Below, in pieces: positions 27,358-37,227 of a stretch of 64,000 nt of DNA. A program made the position numbers and the translations under genes. Numbering within the stretch: position 1 is the stretch's first letter; the number at the start of each line of letters is the position of its first letter. The DNA comes from Tenacibaculum pacificus (GTDB lineage: Bacteria; Bacteroidota; Bacteroidia; Flavobacteriales; Flavobacteriaceae), in contig NZ_CP115917.1 in assembly GCF_027941775.1 (NCBI RefSeq), forward strand, positions 95,001 to 159,000, given 5' to 3'. Below the pieces are notes generated by a model. It ran no database searches. It saw nothing but the letters and a program-made list of their open reading frames with translations, and was not told where the DNA came from.

Positions 27358-28389
27358 TTATTTCTTAAATTTAAGAACTTCAGAACGTCCTTTTTTGAAG
27401 ATTTTATTACTAGCATGTGTGCCTTTTCGTAATTCTTTTTGTTCTTCCCAAGATAGTTGAATAACTTCCTGACAATCGGTTGAACACGTATTTTCTGTTT
27501 TTTCTGAACATTCATCACATTGAATAAATAATAAATGACAGGCTTCGTTAGCGCAATTTGTGTGTTCATCGCAAGATTTACCACATTGATGACAATTAGA
27601 AATTACATCATCAGTAATTCGTTCAGCTCTTCTATGATCAAAAACAAAATTTTTACCGATAAATTTATTATCAATTCCTTCATCTTTTACTTGACGAGTA
27701 TATTCAATAATTCCGCCTTCTAACTGAAAAACATTTTTAAAACCTTTATGTTTGTAATAGGCTGATGCTTTTTCGCAACGAATTCCACCAGTACAATACA
27801 TTAATAAGTTTTTATCTTCTTTGTTATCTTTTAAATCTTCTTCAATAATATCTAAAGAATCTCTAAAAGTATCAACATCTGGAGTTATTGCGCCATCAAA
27901 ATGACCAATTTCACTTTCGTAATGATTTCGCATATCTACACAAACCGTATTCGGATTTGCTAGCATTTCATTAAAATCTTTGGCATTTAAATGCACACCT
28001 TTGTTGGTTACATCAAAAGTTTCATCATTTAAACCATCAGCAACAATTTTGTTACGAACTTTTACTTTTAATTTTAAAAACGATTTATTATCGTGCTCAA
28101 CAGCTACGTTTAATCGAATATCTTTTAAAAATGAAATGGAATCTAGTTGATCTTTTAAGGCTAAAAAATTTTCTGAAGAAACAGACATTTGAGCGTTAAT
28201 ACCTTCGTAAGAAACGTAAGTTCTTCCTAAAACGTCTAATTCGTTCCATTCTAAGAATAATTTATCTCTAAAAAGTTGAGGGTTTTCTATCTTATAATAT
28301 TGATAGAATGAAATAGTAATACGGTCTTTTCCCGCTTCGTCGATTAAAGCAGCGCGTTCGTTAGCGCTTAACTTGTTGTACAGTTGCAT
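27358..28389 (-). CDS. trhO: tRNA uridine(34) hydroxylase TrhO (rhodanese family)
   Basis: 343 residues. The N-terminal acylphosphatase-like part (about 15-110) is followed by a rhodanese domain with catalytic Cys in MYCTGGIRCEKASAYY. The C-terminus has a zinc-finger-like Cys cluster (CHQCGKSCDEHTNC ... CDECSEKTENTC). TrhO hydroxylates U34 of some tRNAs as the first step to 5-methoxyuridine-type modification. It is a single gene with a terminator. Confidence 0.92.
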   Translation of the reverse strand: MQLYNKLSANERAALIDEAGKDRITISFYQYYKIENPQLFRDKLFLEWNELDVLGRTYVSYEGINAQMSVSSENFLALKDQLDSISFLKDIRLNVAVEHDNKSFLKLKVKVRNKIVADGLNDETFDVTNKGVHLNAKDFNEMLANPNTVCVDMRNHYESEIGHFDGAITPDVDTFRDSLDIIEEDLKDNKEDKNLLMYCTGGIRCEKASAYYKHKGFKNVFQLEGGIIEYTRQVKDEGIDNKFIGKNFVFDHRRAERITDDVISNCHQCGKSCDEHTNCANEACHLLFIQCDECSEKTENTCSTDCQEVIQLSWEEQKELRKGTHASNKIFKKGRSEVLKFKK

Positions 28390-28616
28390 GCTATACTTTT
28401 TTTAAGTTATACAAAATATGTTGATTTATCTAAAAATCAATACAAATGTACTATTTTTTTGTGTTTTAGTGTTTAAAAACACACTTTTAACATTAATTTG
28501 ATATTTTTTAAACTTTAACTTAAAATATCTAAAAAAACAGATACAAGTAACTTGATTTTTTTAAATCTTTGTGCGAGTATAGATTAGTTTTTAGTAACAC
28601 ATTTAATAATTAAAAA

Positions 28617-29606
28617 ATGAGAGTAGCAGTTGTAGGGGCCACCGGAATGGTAGGTAATGTAATGTTAGAAATATTAGCAGAACGTAATTTTCCTGTAACA
28701 GAATTAATTCCTGTTGCATCAGAACGTTCAGTTGGAAATAAAATTGAATTTAAAGGTACCGAATATAGTGTTGTAGGTTTACAAACAGCCGTTGATATGA
28801 AACCTGATGTTGCTTTATTTTCAGCAGGAGGAGATACTTCATTAGTTTGGGCACCAAAATTTGCCGAAGCAGGTACTACTGTTATTGATAATTCATCAGC
28901 ATGGAGAATGGATCCTACTAAGAAATTAGTAGTTCCTGAAATTAATGGAGATGTTTTAACTAGCGAAGATAAAATTATTGCAAATCCTAATTGCTCAACA
29001 ATTCAGTTGGTAATGGCATTAGGTCCTTTACATAAGGAATATAAAATGAAACGTGTCGTAATTTCAACGTATCAATCAGTATCTGGAACAGGTGTTAAAG
29101 CTGTTCAACAATTAGATAATGAAGAAGCTGGAATCGATGGCGAAATGGTATATCCTCACCCAATAGGAAGAAACGCTTTACCTCATTGTGATGTATTTTT
29201 AGAAAACGGATACACCAAAGAAGAAATGAAATTGGTAAAAGAACCTAAAAAGATTTTAGGTGATGATTCTTTTTCAGTAACAGCTACAGCTGTTAGAATT
29301 CCTACTGCAGGTGGGCATTCAGAAGCTGTTAATGTACAATTTGAAAATGATTTCGATTTAGCTAAAGTACGTGAGTTATTAGGTAAAACTGATGGCGTAA
29401 TTGTACAAGACGATGTACAAAATAATGTATATCCAATGCCTATTTTAGCACATAATAAAGATGAGGTTTTTGTTGGTAGACTTAGAAGAGATGAATCGCA
29501 ACCAAACACTTTAAATATGTGGATTGTTGCTGATAATTTACGTAAAGGAGCAGCAACAAATACCATTCAGATTGCTGAATATTTAGTTGCTAATAAATTG
29601 ATTTAA
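28617..29606 (+). CDS. asd: aspartate-semialdehyde dehydrogenase
   Basis: 329 residues. It makes aspartate semialdehyde for Lys, Thr, Met and diaminopimelate synthesis. The N-terminal Rossmann motif is VGATGMVGNVMLEIL, NSSAWRMD binds phosphate, catalytic Cys is in NPNCSTIQ, and the substrate region SVSGTGVKAV and VRIPTAGGHSEAV are present. It stands alone between trhO (divergent) and a terminator. Confidence 0.95.
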   Translation: MRVAVVGATGMVGNVMLEILAERNFPVTELIPVASERSVGNKIEFKGTEYSVVGLQTAVDMKPDVALFSAGGDTSLVWAPKFAEAGTTVIDNSSAWRMDPTKKLVVPEINGDVLTSEDKIIANPNCSTIQLVMALGPLHKEYKMKRVVISTYQSVSGTGVKAVQQLDNEEAGIDGEMVYPHPIGRNALPHCDVFLENGYTKEEMKLVKEPKKILGDDSFSVTATAVRIPTAGGHSEAVNVQFENDFDLAKVRELLGKTDGVIVQDDVQNNVYPMPILAHNKDEVFVGRLRRDESQPNTLNMWIVADNLRKGAATNTIQIAEYLVANKLI

Positions 29607-29644
29607 ACATTGTTTTTAGTTTAATGATTTGTTTTATATATTTA

Positions 29645-29674
29645 AAATCCTGTGTTTTTAACACAGGATTTTTA
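29645..29674 (+). terminator. terminator after asd
   Basis: AAATCCTGTGTT and AACACAGGATTT form a perfect 12-bp stem with a TTT loop and a following T-run. Confidence 0.9.
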
Positions 29675-29684
29675 TTTTTGAGGC

Positions 29685-30341
29685 GTGAATGAAAATCAGA
29701 TAATAGAAAATACGATTGCCTTTGTAAAAAAAACGTTAGCAGGAGCAGAAGGAGGACACGATTGGTTTCATATAGAACGTGTCTATAAAAATGCTTTATT
29801 AATTGCTAAGGATGAAAATGTTGATGTTTTTATAGTATCGCTAGGTGCTTTATTACATGATATTGCTGATGCTAAATTTTATAACGGAGATGAAACTGTT
29901 GGTCCTAAAATGGCACGTAAATTTTTAGAATATCAAAAAGTGAAGGAAGTAATAATAATTCATATCGAAAATATTATTAACAATATTTCTTTTAAAACAA
30001 GTTTATCTGAAGGAGAAAAATTTACCTCGCCAGAATTAGATGTAATTCAAGATGCAGATAGATTAGATGCAATAGGAGCTGTAGGAATAGCACGTTGTTT
30101 TAACTATGGAGGTTTTAAAAATAGAGCCTTATACGATCCTGAAATAGCACCTAATTTAAAGATGACAAAAGCCGAATATAAAAATTCTACGGCACCTACA
30201 ATCAATCATTTTTATGAGAAGTTATTACTTTTAAAAGATAAGATGAATACTAAAGCAGGAAAGAGAATAGCCAAAGATAGACATAATTATATGCAATCTT
30301 TTTTAGATCAATTTCTAAATGAATTTAATGGGTTTAAGTAG
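29685..30341 (+). CDS. HD-domain phosphohydrolase
   Basis: 218 residues, GTG start at 29685. It is an HD-superfamily metal-dependent phosphohydrolase: GGHDWFHIERVYKNA gives the first His, ALLHDIADAKF is the HD pair, and DVIQDADRLDAIGAVGIAR is the distal Asp motif. The form matches the YedJ/PgpH-like small uncharacterised HD hydrolases. Substrate is unknown (nucleotide or phosphate ester). Confidence 0.88.
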   Translation: MNENQIIENTIAFVKKTLAGAEGGHDWFHIERVYKNALLIAKDENVDVFIVSLGALLHDIADAKFYNGDETVGPKMARKFLEYQKVKEVIIIHIENIINNISFKTSLSEGEKFTSPELDVIQDADRLDAIGAVGIARCFNYGGFKNRALYDPEIAPNLKMTKAEYKNSTAPTINHFYEKLLLLKDKMNTKAGKRIAKDRHNYMQSFLDQFLNEFNGFK

Positions 30342-30486
30342 TTTTTTATTTGTTGTTTTTGTATTTTATTTAGTTGTTTAATGTTATTTTCTTATTAAAT
30401 TATGTTTTTTGATATTAAATTCATATATTTATAATAAGCAATTAAGCCCCCCGAATTCTTTTTTAAAAAAATTAATCCCCTAATAA

Positions 30487-30526
30487 AAAAAAGCATCTAG
30501 ATTTTTTCGAATTTAGATGCTTTTAT
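30487..30526. terminator. terminator between HD gene and crotonase
   Basis: AAAAGCATCTA and TAGATGCTTTT stem with an AT-rich loop. Flanking A/T runs allow use from both sides. Confidence 0.75.
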
Positions 30527-30544
30527 ATTTAAAATAAATGTGTT

Positions 30545-31327
30545 TTATTTTCCAGGAAAATTTGGTTTTCTTTTTTCTAAAAAGGCTGTTGTACCCTCTT
30601 TAAAATCATCGGTAGAAAAAGAATCTCCAAATTCTACTATTTCAGTTTCAAAACCATTAATTCCATCTTTAAAATTATCATTTATGGCTCTAATAGCTGC
30701 ACTAATTGCAACCGATGAATTGCGCATTATTTTACCAGCTAGTTTTTCTGCCAATGGCAATAATTCATTTTGAGGAACTACATAATTTACCAATCCCCAT
30801 TGTTTTGCTTCATCAGCAGAAATCATTGTAGCAGTCATTATTAATTCCATCGCTTTTCCTTTACCGATTAGTTGAGGTAAGCGCTGTGTACCACCATAAC
30901 CAGGAATTACGCCTAAAGATACTTCTGGTAATCCCATTTTTGCATTATCTGATGCTATTCTAAAATGACAAGCCATTGCTAATTCTAATCCGCCACCTAA
31001 AGCAAAACCATTAATGGTTGCAATTACGGGAGTTGATAAATTTTCGATTAAATCAAATAAAGATTCTTGTCCTAATCGAGCTAATTTTTCACCTTCTTCT
31101 GTTGTGAAATTTGCGAATTCTGAAATATCAGCACCAGCTACAAATGCTTTTTCTCCGCTTCCAGTGATAATTATTGTTTTTACAGCGATATTATCTTCTA
31201 AAGTTTCAAAAGCTGTACTTAATTCATTAATGGTAGCGCTATTTAAGGCGTTTAGTTTTTTAGGTCTATTAATTGTAATTTTTGCTAATCCATCAGTAAT
31301 TGTTACTAAAATGTTTTCGAAATTCAT
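30545..31327 (-). CDS. enoyl-CoA hydratase/isomerase (crotonase) family protein
   Basis: 260 residues. The crotonase oxyanion-hole motifs are clear: AFVAGADISEF near 64 and FALGGGLELAMACHFRIAS near 100-118. Glu residues corresponding to both hydratase catalytic positions are present (GGGLELA and PEVSLGVIPGYGGTQRL), so true enoyl-CoA hydration in fatty-acid oxidation is likely. It follows the NtrY-like kinase by 4 nt on the same strand. Confidence 0.92.
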   Translation of the reverse strand: MNFENILVTITDGLAKITINRPKKLNALNSATINELSTAFETLEDNIAVKTIIITGSGEKAFVAGADISEFANFTTEEGEKLARLGQESLFDLIENLSTPVIATINGFALGGGLELAMACHFRIASDNAKMGLPEVSLGVIPGYGGTQRLPQLIGKGKAMELIMTATMISADEAKQWGLVNYVVPQNELLPLAEKLAGKIMRNSSVAISAAIRAINDNFKDGINGFETEIVEFGDSFSTDDFKEGTTAFLEKRKPNFPGK

Positions 31328-31331
31328 TTGA

Positions 31332-32793
31332 TTAAGTTTTAGGTAGTATTACGGTAAAAACAGTTCCAATTCCTTCGGTTGAAGTGAAAGTAATAGAACC
31401 ATCATATGCTTCAATTATATTTTTTATCATTCCTAAACCTAAGCCCATTCCACTTGTTTTTGTGGTAAATTTAGGTTCGAAAATTAATTCTTTATTTTCA
31501 ACTGTAATTCCTTTTCCGTTATCAGAAACTATTATTTTAACATTATTTCCTTCGGATGTTACTTTTATTTCAATCCTCGGGTTTTTCTCATTTTCTTTAA
31601 TAGCTTGCGTAGCATTTTTAACTAAATTTGTTACAACTCTAATTAATTGTGTTTTATCTAAATATGCAAAAAGCTCAGTTTCTTTAGGTATGTAATAGAT
31701 ATAATTTTCTGTGAAAATATCTAATGAATGTTTAACAACATCAACAACATCTAATTTTTCACGACGTTGTGTTGGCATTTTTGCAAAGTCAGAAAAAGCA
31801 GAAGCAATAGAGCTCATCACATCAATTTGTTGAATAAGCGTTTCGCTGTATTCGGCTAATTTTTCTTTGATTTTAGGATCTTCAGGATTAAATCGTCGTT
31901 CAAAACTTTGTACGGTAAGACGCATTGGTGTTAGCGGATTTTTAATTTCACTGAGCCACTTGTTTTGCCATTTCTCTCCAAGCTTGTTCTCGTTCGCTTC
32001 TAGCAAGTTTTACGGCGCTTTCTTCTAATTGATCAATCATATTATTGTACGAATCAACTAAAGAATTTATTTCTGAACTAGCAGAGTTTAAAGTGATTTT
32101 TTCGTTTCGTTGATTTAAACGAGTTTCTTTAATTTTTTCTGAAATCGTTTGAATAGAACGTGTAATATAGCTCGATAAAAAATAAGCTAATGAAATTGCG
32201 ATAATAAACATCAGTAAATAAACAAGGAGTAAACGAGATATAAATTCACGTAATTCTTGTTTTTGCTCTTCGTTATCTTGAGCTATTTGTAACTCTAAAA
32301 GTCCAATTCGTTTAAAACGTGTATCGTTTATATAAGTATATGATGATTGATAAGTAATTCCTTTATCTGTCCTACTTTTTAAAATTTTATGATTTGAATT
32401 ATTCGCTAACTCTATTACAATTTCAGAAGTTAAATTTTCACCTTCTTTTTTATCAAAATTATATGGAATAGATGATTTTAAAAGCAGTCCATTCATATCG
32501 TACATTGATACTGTTAGTTTATGAACATAGGCAATATCATAAATACGATCTTGAAATATTTTAGCTAAATTATCAGTAGTAATCGGATAGGTTGTTTTGC
32601 GTTTTAATTCGATTTCTATATCGTGTTTTGTCGCACTTTCTTTTCTATTAAAACGTTGAATATTATAATCTTCCGTTTGTTCTCCATATTGAATTATAGT
32701 TACCGTAACAATTAAAACTGATGCTAATAGTACCAATAATATCATTGATAAGAAAATTCTAATTCGTAGTGATATGTTGTTGATTTTTAGCAA
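31332..32793 (-). CDS. NtrY-like sensor histidine kinase, frame-broken
   Basis: N-terminal membrane helix (about 12-30), extracytoplasmic sensor region, second helix (about 185-210), HAMP-like segment, then the H-box. One extra G near 31955 splits the H-box: removing it restores AKQVAHEIKNPLTPMRLTVQSFERR with the phospho-acceptor His. Downstream are the N-box (LVKNATQAIKENE) and G-boxes (VSDNGKGI, TSGMGLGLGMIK). Intact length is about 486 residues. No response regulator is adjacent. Holding both halves of a catalytic motif across one base argues for a sequence error. Confidence 0.88.
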
Positions 32794-32819
32794 ATTGTAT
32801 GGTTTAATGTTATTTATAA

Positions 32820-33971
32820 TTAGACTTGAATTTTTTCTTCTTTACTATGTAAAAGACGTGTTAATTTAATTGATAAATCTAATAAAATTATTTTAGCATT
32901 TCCATTTCTTTCGATATGATATTGAGCATCATTTATTTCTTTATCGATAATTAAAATATTACCACTATGTACAAAAGGTGCAAATTTTGATAATTGAAAA
33001 TTAGCTGTTTTTGTTTCTAAAAACACTAAATCGGGTGCTCCGTAATTTAATAATAATGCTTGTCTGAAAAACTGTAAACAATATTGTAAAAACTGTTTTT
33101 GTGTTTCTCTTCCTGATTTTGAAATAGTTTCAGACCATTGAATTAAATCTTGAATAACCGCTGCATTTCCTTTTGCTTTAAAAGCTGCACGAATCCAAGT
33201 AATAAACCATTCTTCGAAAATTAAATCATTAGAATTATTGTTTAAAATATGTAATGCTTTGTTGTAATTTCCTTCGGATTGATGCGCTATTTTAATGGCT
33301 TCATTTTCAGAAACACGTTCATTTTTAACTAAGGTTTTTGCAATATCAGTATCACTTAATACAGGAAAATAAAGTGCTTGACAACGAGATTTTATCGTAT
33401 TGATAATTTGCTCTTCATCTTCAGTTATCAGAATAAAAACTGTTTTATTAGGCGGTTCTTCAATAAGTTTTAATAATTTATTTGCAGCGGCGATGTTCAT
33501 TTTTTCTGCCATCCAAATAATCATCACTTTAAAACCACCTTCGTATGATTTTAATTGTAGTTTTTTAACAATATCTAAGGCTTCATCAACACCAATTTGC
33601 CCTTGTTTATTTTCTATTCCAATATGTTTAGACCAGTTAAAAAGACTTCCGTAAGGTTGTTTTTCAACAAAAGATCGCCAATCAGATAAAAATAAATCAC
33701 TAACAGGATGCTTTTTTACAGCATCGTTGGTAGTTACAGGAAATGCAAAATGTAAATCGGGATGTTGTAGTTTGCTACATTTTAAATTGCAAGAATCTGC
33801 ATTATTTGATGTGCTACATAATAAATATTGAGCGTAAGCAATTGCCATTGGTAATGTACCAGAACCCTCTTTACCAACAAAAAGTTGGGCGTGTGGAATT
33901 CGGTTGTTATCAGCAGATTGCTGTAAATGTTTTTTTATATGTTCTTGTCCTATAATTTCATCGAAAGTCAT
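32820..33971 (-). CDS. holB: DNA polymerase III delta-prime subunit
   Basis: 383 residues from the ATG at 33971 (MTFDEIIGQEHIKKHLQQ). This is the clamp-loader subunit that helps load the sliding clamp. The AAA+ fold is visible, with a degenerate Walker A (GKEGSGTLP lacking GKT), as expected for non-ATPase delta-prime. Three Cys remain near 56-70 of the family's zinc module. Conserved segments are IWMAEKMNIAAANKLLKLIEEPP and ILITEDEEQIINTIKSRCQ (SRC motif). It is divergent from feoA. Confidence 0.92.
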   Translation of the reverse strand: MTFDEIIGQEHIKKHLQQSADNNRIPHAQLFVGKEGSGTLPMAIAYAQYLLCSTSNNADSCNLKCSKLQHPDLHFAFPVTTNDAVKKHPVSDLFLSDWRSFVEKQPYGSLFNWSKHIGIENKQGQIGVDEALDIVKKLQLKSYEGGFKVMIIWMAEKMNIAAANKLLKLIEEPPNKTVFILITEDEEQIINTIKSRCQALYFPVLSDTDIAKTLVKNERVSENEAIKIAHQSEGNYNKALHILNNNSNDLIFEEWFITWIRAAFKAKGNAAVIQDLIQWSETISKSGRETQKQFLQYCLQFFRQALLLNYGAPDLVFLETKTANFQLSKFAPFVHSGNILIIDKEINDAQYHIERNGNAKIILLDLSIKLTRLLHSKEEKIQV

Positions 33972-34039
33972 ACTACAAATATAAGATTTCAAATACAGAG
34001 AACAACCAATAAAAGAAATAGGAGATTGTTAAAATCTTA

Positions 34040-34071
34040 TTGTTTAGAATCATTCTATTGTGGTATCTTTG
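34040..34071 (+). promoter_or_regulatory. feoAB promoter
   Basis: TTG at 34040-34042 and TATCTTTG at 34064-34071 are spaced 21 nt, fitting the Bacteroidota TTG-N17-23-TAnnTTTG promoter. The palindrome at 34045-34057 lies between the two elements. Confidence 0.75.
34045..34057. promoter_or_regulatory. palindromic operator in the feoAB promoter (putative Fur-like box)
   Basis: TAGAATCATTCTA is a perfect 13-bp palindrome placed between the -33 and -7 elements, the normal position for a repressor site. The same core with one mismatch occurs at 45644-45666 before the other iron-uptake locus. Fur or another iron regulator is inferred, not shown. Confidence 0.65.
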
Positions 34072-34095
34072 CGAGTCAATATTATACGTGTTATT

Positions 34096-34320
34096 TTGAA
34101 TTCAATTGCAAGTTTACAAATCGGTGAGAGAGGAATTATATCCGAAGAATGTTTAGATATTATTCCTTTGAAATTATTAGAAATGGGCTGTTTACCAGGA
34201 ATAGAAGTAGAGTTGTTACAAATTGCGCCTTTTAAAGATCCATTATATATTTGTGTAAATGGAAGTCATTTAGCAATACGAAAAAAAACGGCAAGTAAAA
34301 TTGTAATTACTAAAATATAA
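34096..34320 (+). CDS. feoA: ferrous iron transport protein A
   Basis: About 74 residues with an SH3-like FeoA domain: IASLQIGERGIISEECLD ... LLEMGCLPGIEVELLQIAPFKDPLYICVNGSHLAIRKKTASKI. The TTG at 34096 is chosen because it lies after the -7 element and right before the domain. Translation from 34060 would overlap the promoter. FeoA supports FeoB-mediated Fe(II) uptake at the inner membrane. It is 3 nt upstream of feoB. Confidence 0.88.
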   Translation: MNSIASLQIGERGIISEECLDIIPLKLLEMGCLPGIEVELLQIAPFKDPLYICVNGSHLAIRKKTASKIVITKI

Positions 34321-34323
34321 ATA

Positions 34324-36429
34324 ATGAGTAAGCGTATTAAAGTAGCTTTAATAGGAAATCCGAACACAGGAAAAACATCATTATTTAATCAATTAACAGG
34401 CTTACATCAAAAAGTAGGAAATTACCCAGGAGTAACAGTTGATAAAAAACAAGGAACTTGTAAAATATCAGAAAATAGTACTGCAATTATTACCGATTTA
34501 CCAGGAACTTATAGTATCAATCCAACTTCTATTGATGAAAGTATTGTATTAAAAAGCTTGTTAAATTCTAATGAAGATGAAAAGCCAGATGTAATTGTAA
34601 TTGTTGCCGATATTGAAAATTTAAAACGAAATTTATTACTTTTTTCTCAAATTCAAGATTTAGAAATTCCAATAATTTTAGCCTTAAATATGGCTGATCA
34701 GATGGAGCGAAAAGGAATATCAATTGATATTAAAAATTTAGAAAAACAATTAAATACTAAAATTGTTTTAATATCAGCAAGAAAAAATAAAGGAATTGAT
34801 ACTTTAAAAGAAGCAATTGAAAATTATAATTCTTTAAAAATACATTCAGATTTTAAAGAATTATCTCATAAAATTGATACAACATATTTTGATGAATTAG
34901 CCAAAGTAAGCACTCGTTTTTTAGCCTATGAATTATGGATGATGCTTACAAAACAACATACATCTTTACTTTCATCCGAAGAAAAAGAGCAATTGAAATC
35001 GTTTGGAAGCGATGTTTCTACTCAAAAAAAATATCAGCATAAAGAAACAATTTTTCGTTATCAGAAAATTAATTCAATATTAAAAGAAACTTATACTATT
35101 GATGCCTCAAAAGCAACTGATTTACGTGCTAAATTAGATGCTGTTTTTACGCATAAAATATTCGGATATCTTATTTTTTTCGGATTATTATTATTGATAT
35201 TTCAATCGGTTTTTGATTGGGCATCAGCTCCAATGGATTTTATTGATGGTTTATTTGCTAGCATTTCAGAGTTTACTAAATCAAATTTACCAGCAGGTAT
35301 GTTTACCGATTTATTATCCGAAGGAATTATTCCAGGAATAGGAGGAGTTATTATTTTTATTCCGCAAATAGCTATTTTATTTTTATTCATCGCTATTTTA
35401 GAAGAAACAGGTTATATAAGTAGAGTGGTGTTTTTAATGGATAAAATTATGCGCCGTTTTGGAATGAGCGGTAAAAGTATTATTCCTTTAATTTCGGGTA
35501 CGGCATGTGCGATACCAGCAATTATGGCTACCAGAACTATTTCTAGTTGGAAAGAACGTTTAATTACCATTTTAGTAACGCCATTTACTACGTGTTCGGC
35601 ACGTTTGCCAGTGTATGCGATTTTAATTGCTTTGATAATTCCTGATAAGAAATTGTTTGGTTTTATAGGTTTACAAGGATTAACTTTATTAGCGTTGTAT
35701 GGTTTAGGTTTTGGCTCGGCAATTCTTGGAGCTTATATTTTACATAAAACATTAAAAATAAAAAGTAGCTCATTTTTTGTAATGGAAATGCCTAATTACA
35801 AGCTTCCATCTGTTAAAAATGTGTTTTTAGATGTGTTAGAAAAAACCAAAGCTTTCGTTTTTGGAGCAGGTAAAATAATATTAGCGATATCAATCGTATT
35901 GTGGTTTTTGGCTTCTAATGGAGCTTCGGATTTTAAAAATGCTGAAAAAAATGTTACTCAAAATATAGCGAATCAAAAGTTGTCATCAACAGAGTTATCA
36001 CAAAAAATAGCCTCTCAAAAATTAGAAAATTCTTACATAGGAATTGCAGGGAAAGCAATCGAACCAATTGTAAAACCTTTAGGATATGATTGGAAAATAG
36101 GAGTTGGATTGATAGCTTCATTTGCCGCACGAGAAGTTTTTATAGGAACATTAGCAACTATTTATAGTGTTGAAAATAATGATGATGATATTTCTACTAT
36201 CAAACAAAAAATGGCATCAGAAATAAATAATGAAACTGGTGAAAAACGTTTCAATTTTGCCACAGGAATATCTTTATTATTATTTTATGCTTTCGCAATG
36301 CAATGTATGGCAACTTTGGCAATTGTTAAAAGAGAAACTAAAAGCTGGAAATGGCCTATAATACAACTTGTAGGTATGGGTTCTTTGGCTTATTTAACAG
36401 CTTTTTTAGCTTATCAAATACTTCGTTAA
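34324..36429 (+). CDS. feoB: ferrous iron transport protein B
   Basis: 701 residues. The N-terminal G domain has G1 GNPNTGKTSLFNQL, G3 DLPGTYSI and G4 NMAD. The C-terminal part has two Gate domains with many membrane helices and the conserved cores FIPQIAILFLFIAILEETGY and LISGTACAIPAIMATRTI. It takes up Fe(II) across the inner membrane. It forms an operon with feoA and the small Cys-tailed membrane protein that overlaps its stop. Confidence 0.96.
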   Translation: MSKRIKVALIGNPNTGKTSLFNQLTGLHQKVGNYPGVTVDKKQGTCKISENSTAIITDLPGTYSINPTSIDESIVLKSLLNSNEDEKPDVIVIVADIENLKRNLLLFSQIQDLEIPIILALNMADQMERKGISIDIKNLEKQLNTKIVLISARKNKGIDTLKEAIENYNSLKIHSDFKELSHKIDTTYFDELAKVSTRFLAYELWMMLTKQHTSLLSSEEKEQLKSFGSDVSTQKKYQHKETIFRYQKINSILKETYTIDASKATDLRAKLDAVFTHKIFGYLIFFGLLLLIFQSVFDWASAPMDFIDGLFASISEFTKSNLPAGMFTDLLSEGIIPGIGGVIIFIPQIAILFLFIAILEETGYISRVVFLMDKIMRRFGMSGKSIIPLISGTACAIPAIMATRTISSWKERLITILVTPFTTCSARLPVYAILIALIIPDKKLFGFIGLQGLTLLALYGLGFGSAILGAYILHKTLKIKSSSFFVMEMPNYKLPSVKNVFLDVLEKTKAFVFGAGKIILAISIVLWFLASNGASDFKNAEKNVTQNIANQKLSSTELSQKIASQKLENSYIGIAGKAIEPIVKPLGYDWKIGVGLIASFAAREVFIGTLATIYSVENNDDDISTIKQKMASEINNETGEKRFNFATGISLLLFYAFAMQCMATLAIVKRETKSWKWPIIQLVGMGSLAYLTAFLAYQILR

Positions 36430-36545
36430 TGCAAGAAATTATTACATATATAACAGTCGGTTTAGCGGTATTATTTTTGATAAAAAAGTTTTTCATCAAG
36501 AGTAAAAAGAAAAAAGATTGTAATACTGATTGTGATTGTTCTTAA
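36429..36545 (+). CDS. FeoB-associated Cys-rich membrane protein
   Basis: 38 residues. The ATG overlaps the feoB stop by one base (TAATG), so it is translationally coupled. One membrane helix (about 5-22) precedes a Lys-rich stretch and a Cys-containing tail (DCNTDCDCS, CX3CX1C). This is the size and layout of the small FeoB-associated Cys-rich family (FeoC position). A role in iron or redox handling at FeoB is inferred. Confidence 0.85.
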   Translation: MQEIITYITVGLAVLFLIKKFFIKSKKKKDCNTDCDCS

Positions 36546-36638
36546 AAAAAATCATCTTTTTTTCTTATAGATTATCAATTAATGTACTTTTGTGGTATTA
36601 TAATTGATATCAGTAAAAAAATAATTAAAAAATTAAAA

Positions 36639-37142
36639 ATGAAAAAAATACTTTTAATAGCTGTACTATTTATTAGCTCATTTACACAAGCACAACAAGA
36701 AGCTAAAGTTTCAATAACTGATGCCTTAGCACTTAAAACACTTAATGTTTCTTATGAATATTATACTACTGAACGTTCATCAGTAGGACTTTCAACATTA
36801 TTTAATTTAGAGAAAAAATCAGCAGATTTCAGATATAATGAAGAATGGATGATTACTCCTTATTTTCGTCATTATTTTAAAAATAGTAATAACTGGAATT
36901 ATTTTGGTGAAATATTTTTAGGTGTTAATGGTGGAGAAAACGAATTAACTATTGAAGGTTCTGATATTAAGAAAATTGAAAAATATACTGATGCTGCTTT
37001 AGGGTTAGCGGTTGGTGCTAAATATGTATCTTCAGGAGGTTTTATTCTTGATATTTATGGTGGTTTAGGAAGAAATATGTTTACTTCAAAATCTCGTTCA
37101 ATTGTGCCAAGAGTTGGTGTTAATTTAGGATATAGATTTTAA
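36639..37142 (+). CDS. outer-membrane beta-barrel protein (DUF3575-like)
   Basis: 167 residues from the ATG at 36639. The TACTTTTG promoter element at 36585-36592 rules out the earlier in-frame start. A signal peptide ends near AQAQ (residue 19). The rest is alternating beta strands with aromatic residues and a C-terminal Phe (GVNLGYRF), typical of a small outer-membrane barrel. It resembles DUF3575 proteins by eye. Function is unknown. Confidence 0.75.
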   Translation: MKKILLIAVLFISSFTQAQQEAKVSITDALALKTLNVSYEYYTTERSSVGLSTLFNLEKKSADFRYNEEWMITPYFRHYFKNSNNWNYFGEIFLGVNGGENELTIEGSDIKKIEKYTDAALGLAVGAKYVSSGGFILDIYGGLGRNMFTSKSRSIVPRVGVNLGYRF

Positions 37143-37165
37143 TCTATAAGTATTTAAAATATTAG

Positions 37166-37193
37166 AAAAACTCGCTTTAAGCGAGTTTTTTTA
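37166..37193 (+). terminator. terminator after the barrel protein gene
   Basis: AACTCGCTT and AAGCGAGTT stem followed by seven T. Confidence 0.88.
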
Positions 37194-37215
37194 TGCCGAT
37201 ACTTTAAAAGAATAC

Positions 37216-37223
37216 TATTTTTG
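37216..37223 (+). promoter_or_regulatory. promoter -7 element of the alpha/beta hydrolase gene
   Basis: TATTTTTG fits TAnnTTTG, but it ends only 4 nt before the ATG, so the leader would be very short or the transcript leaderless. Confidence 0.45.
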
Positions 37224-37227
37224 TAAA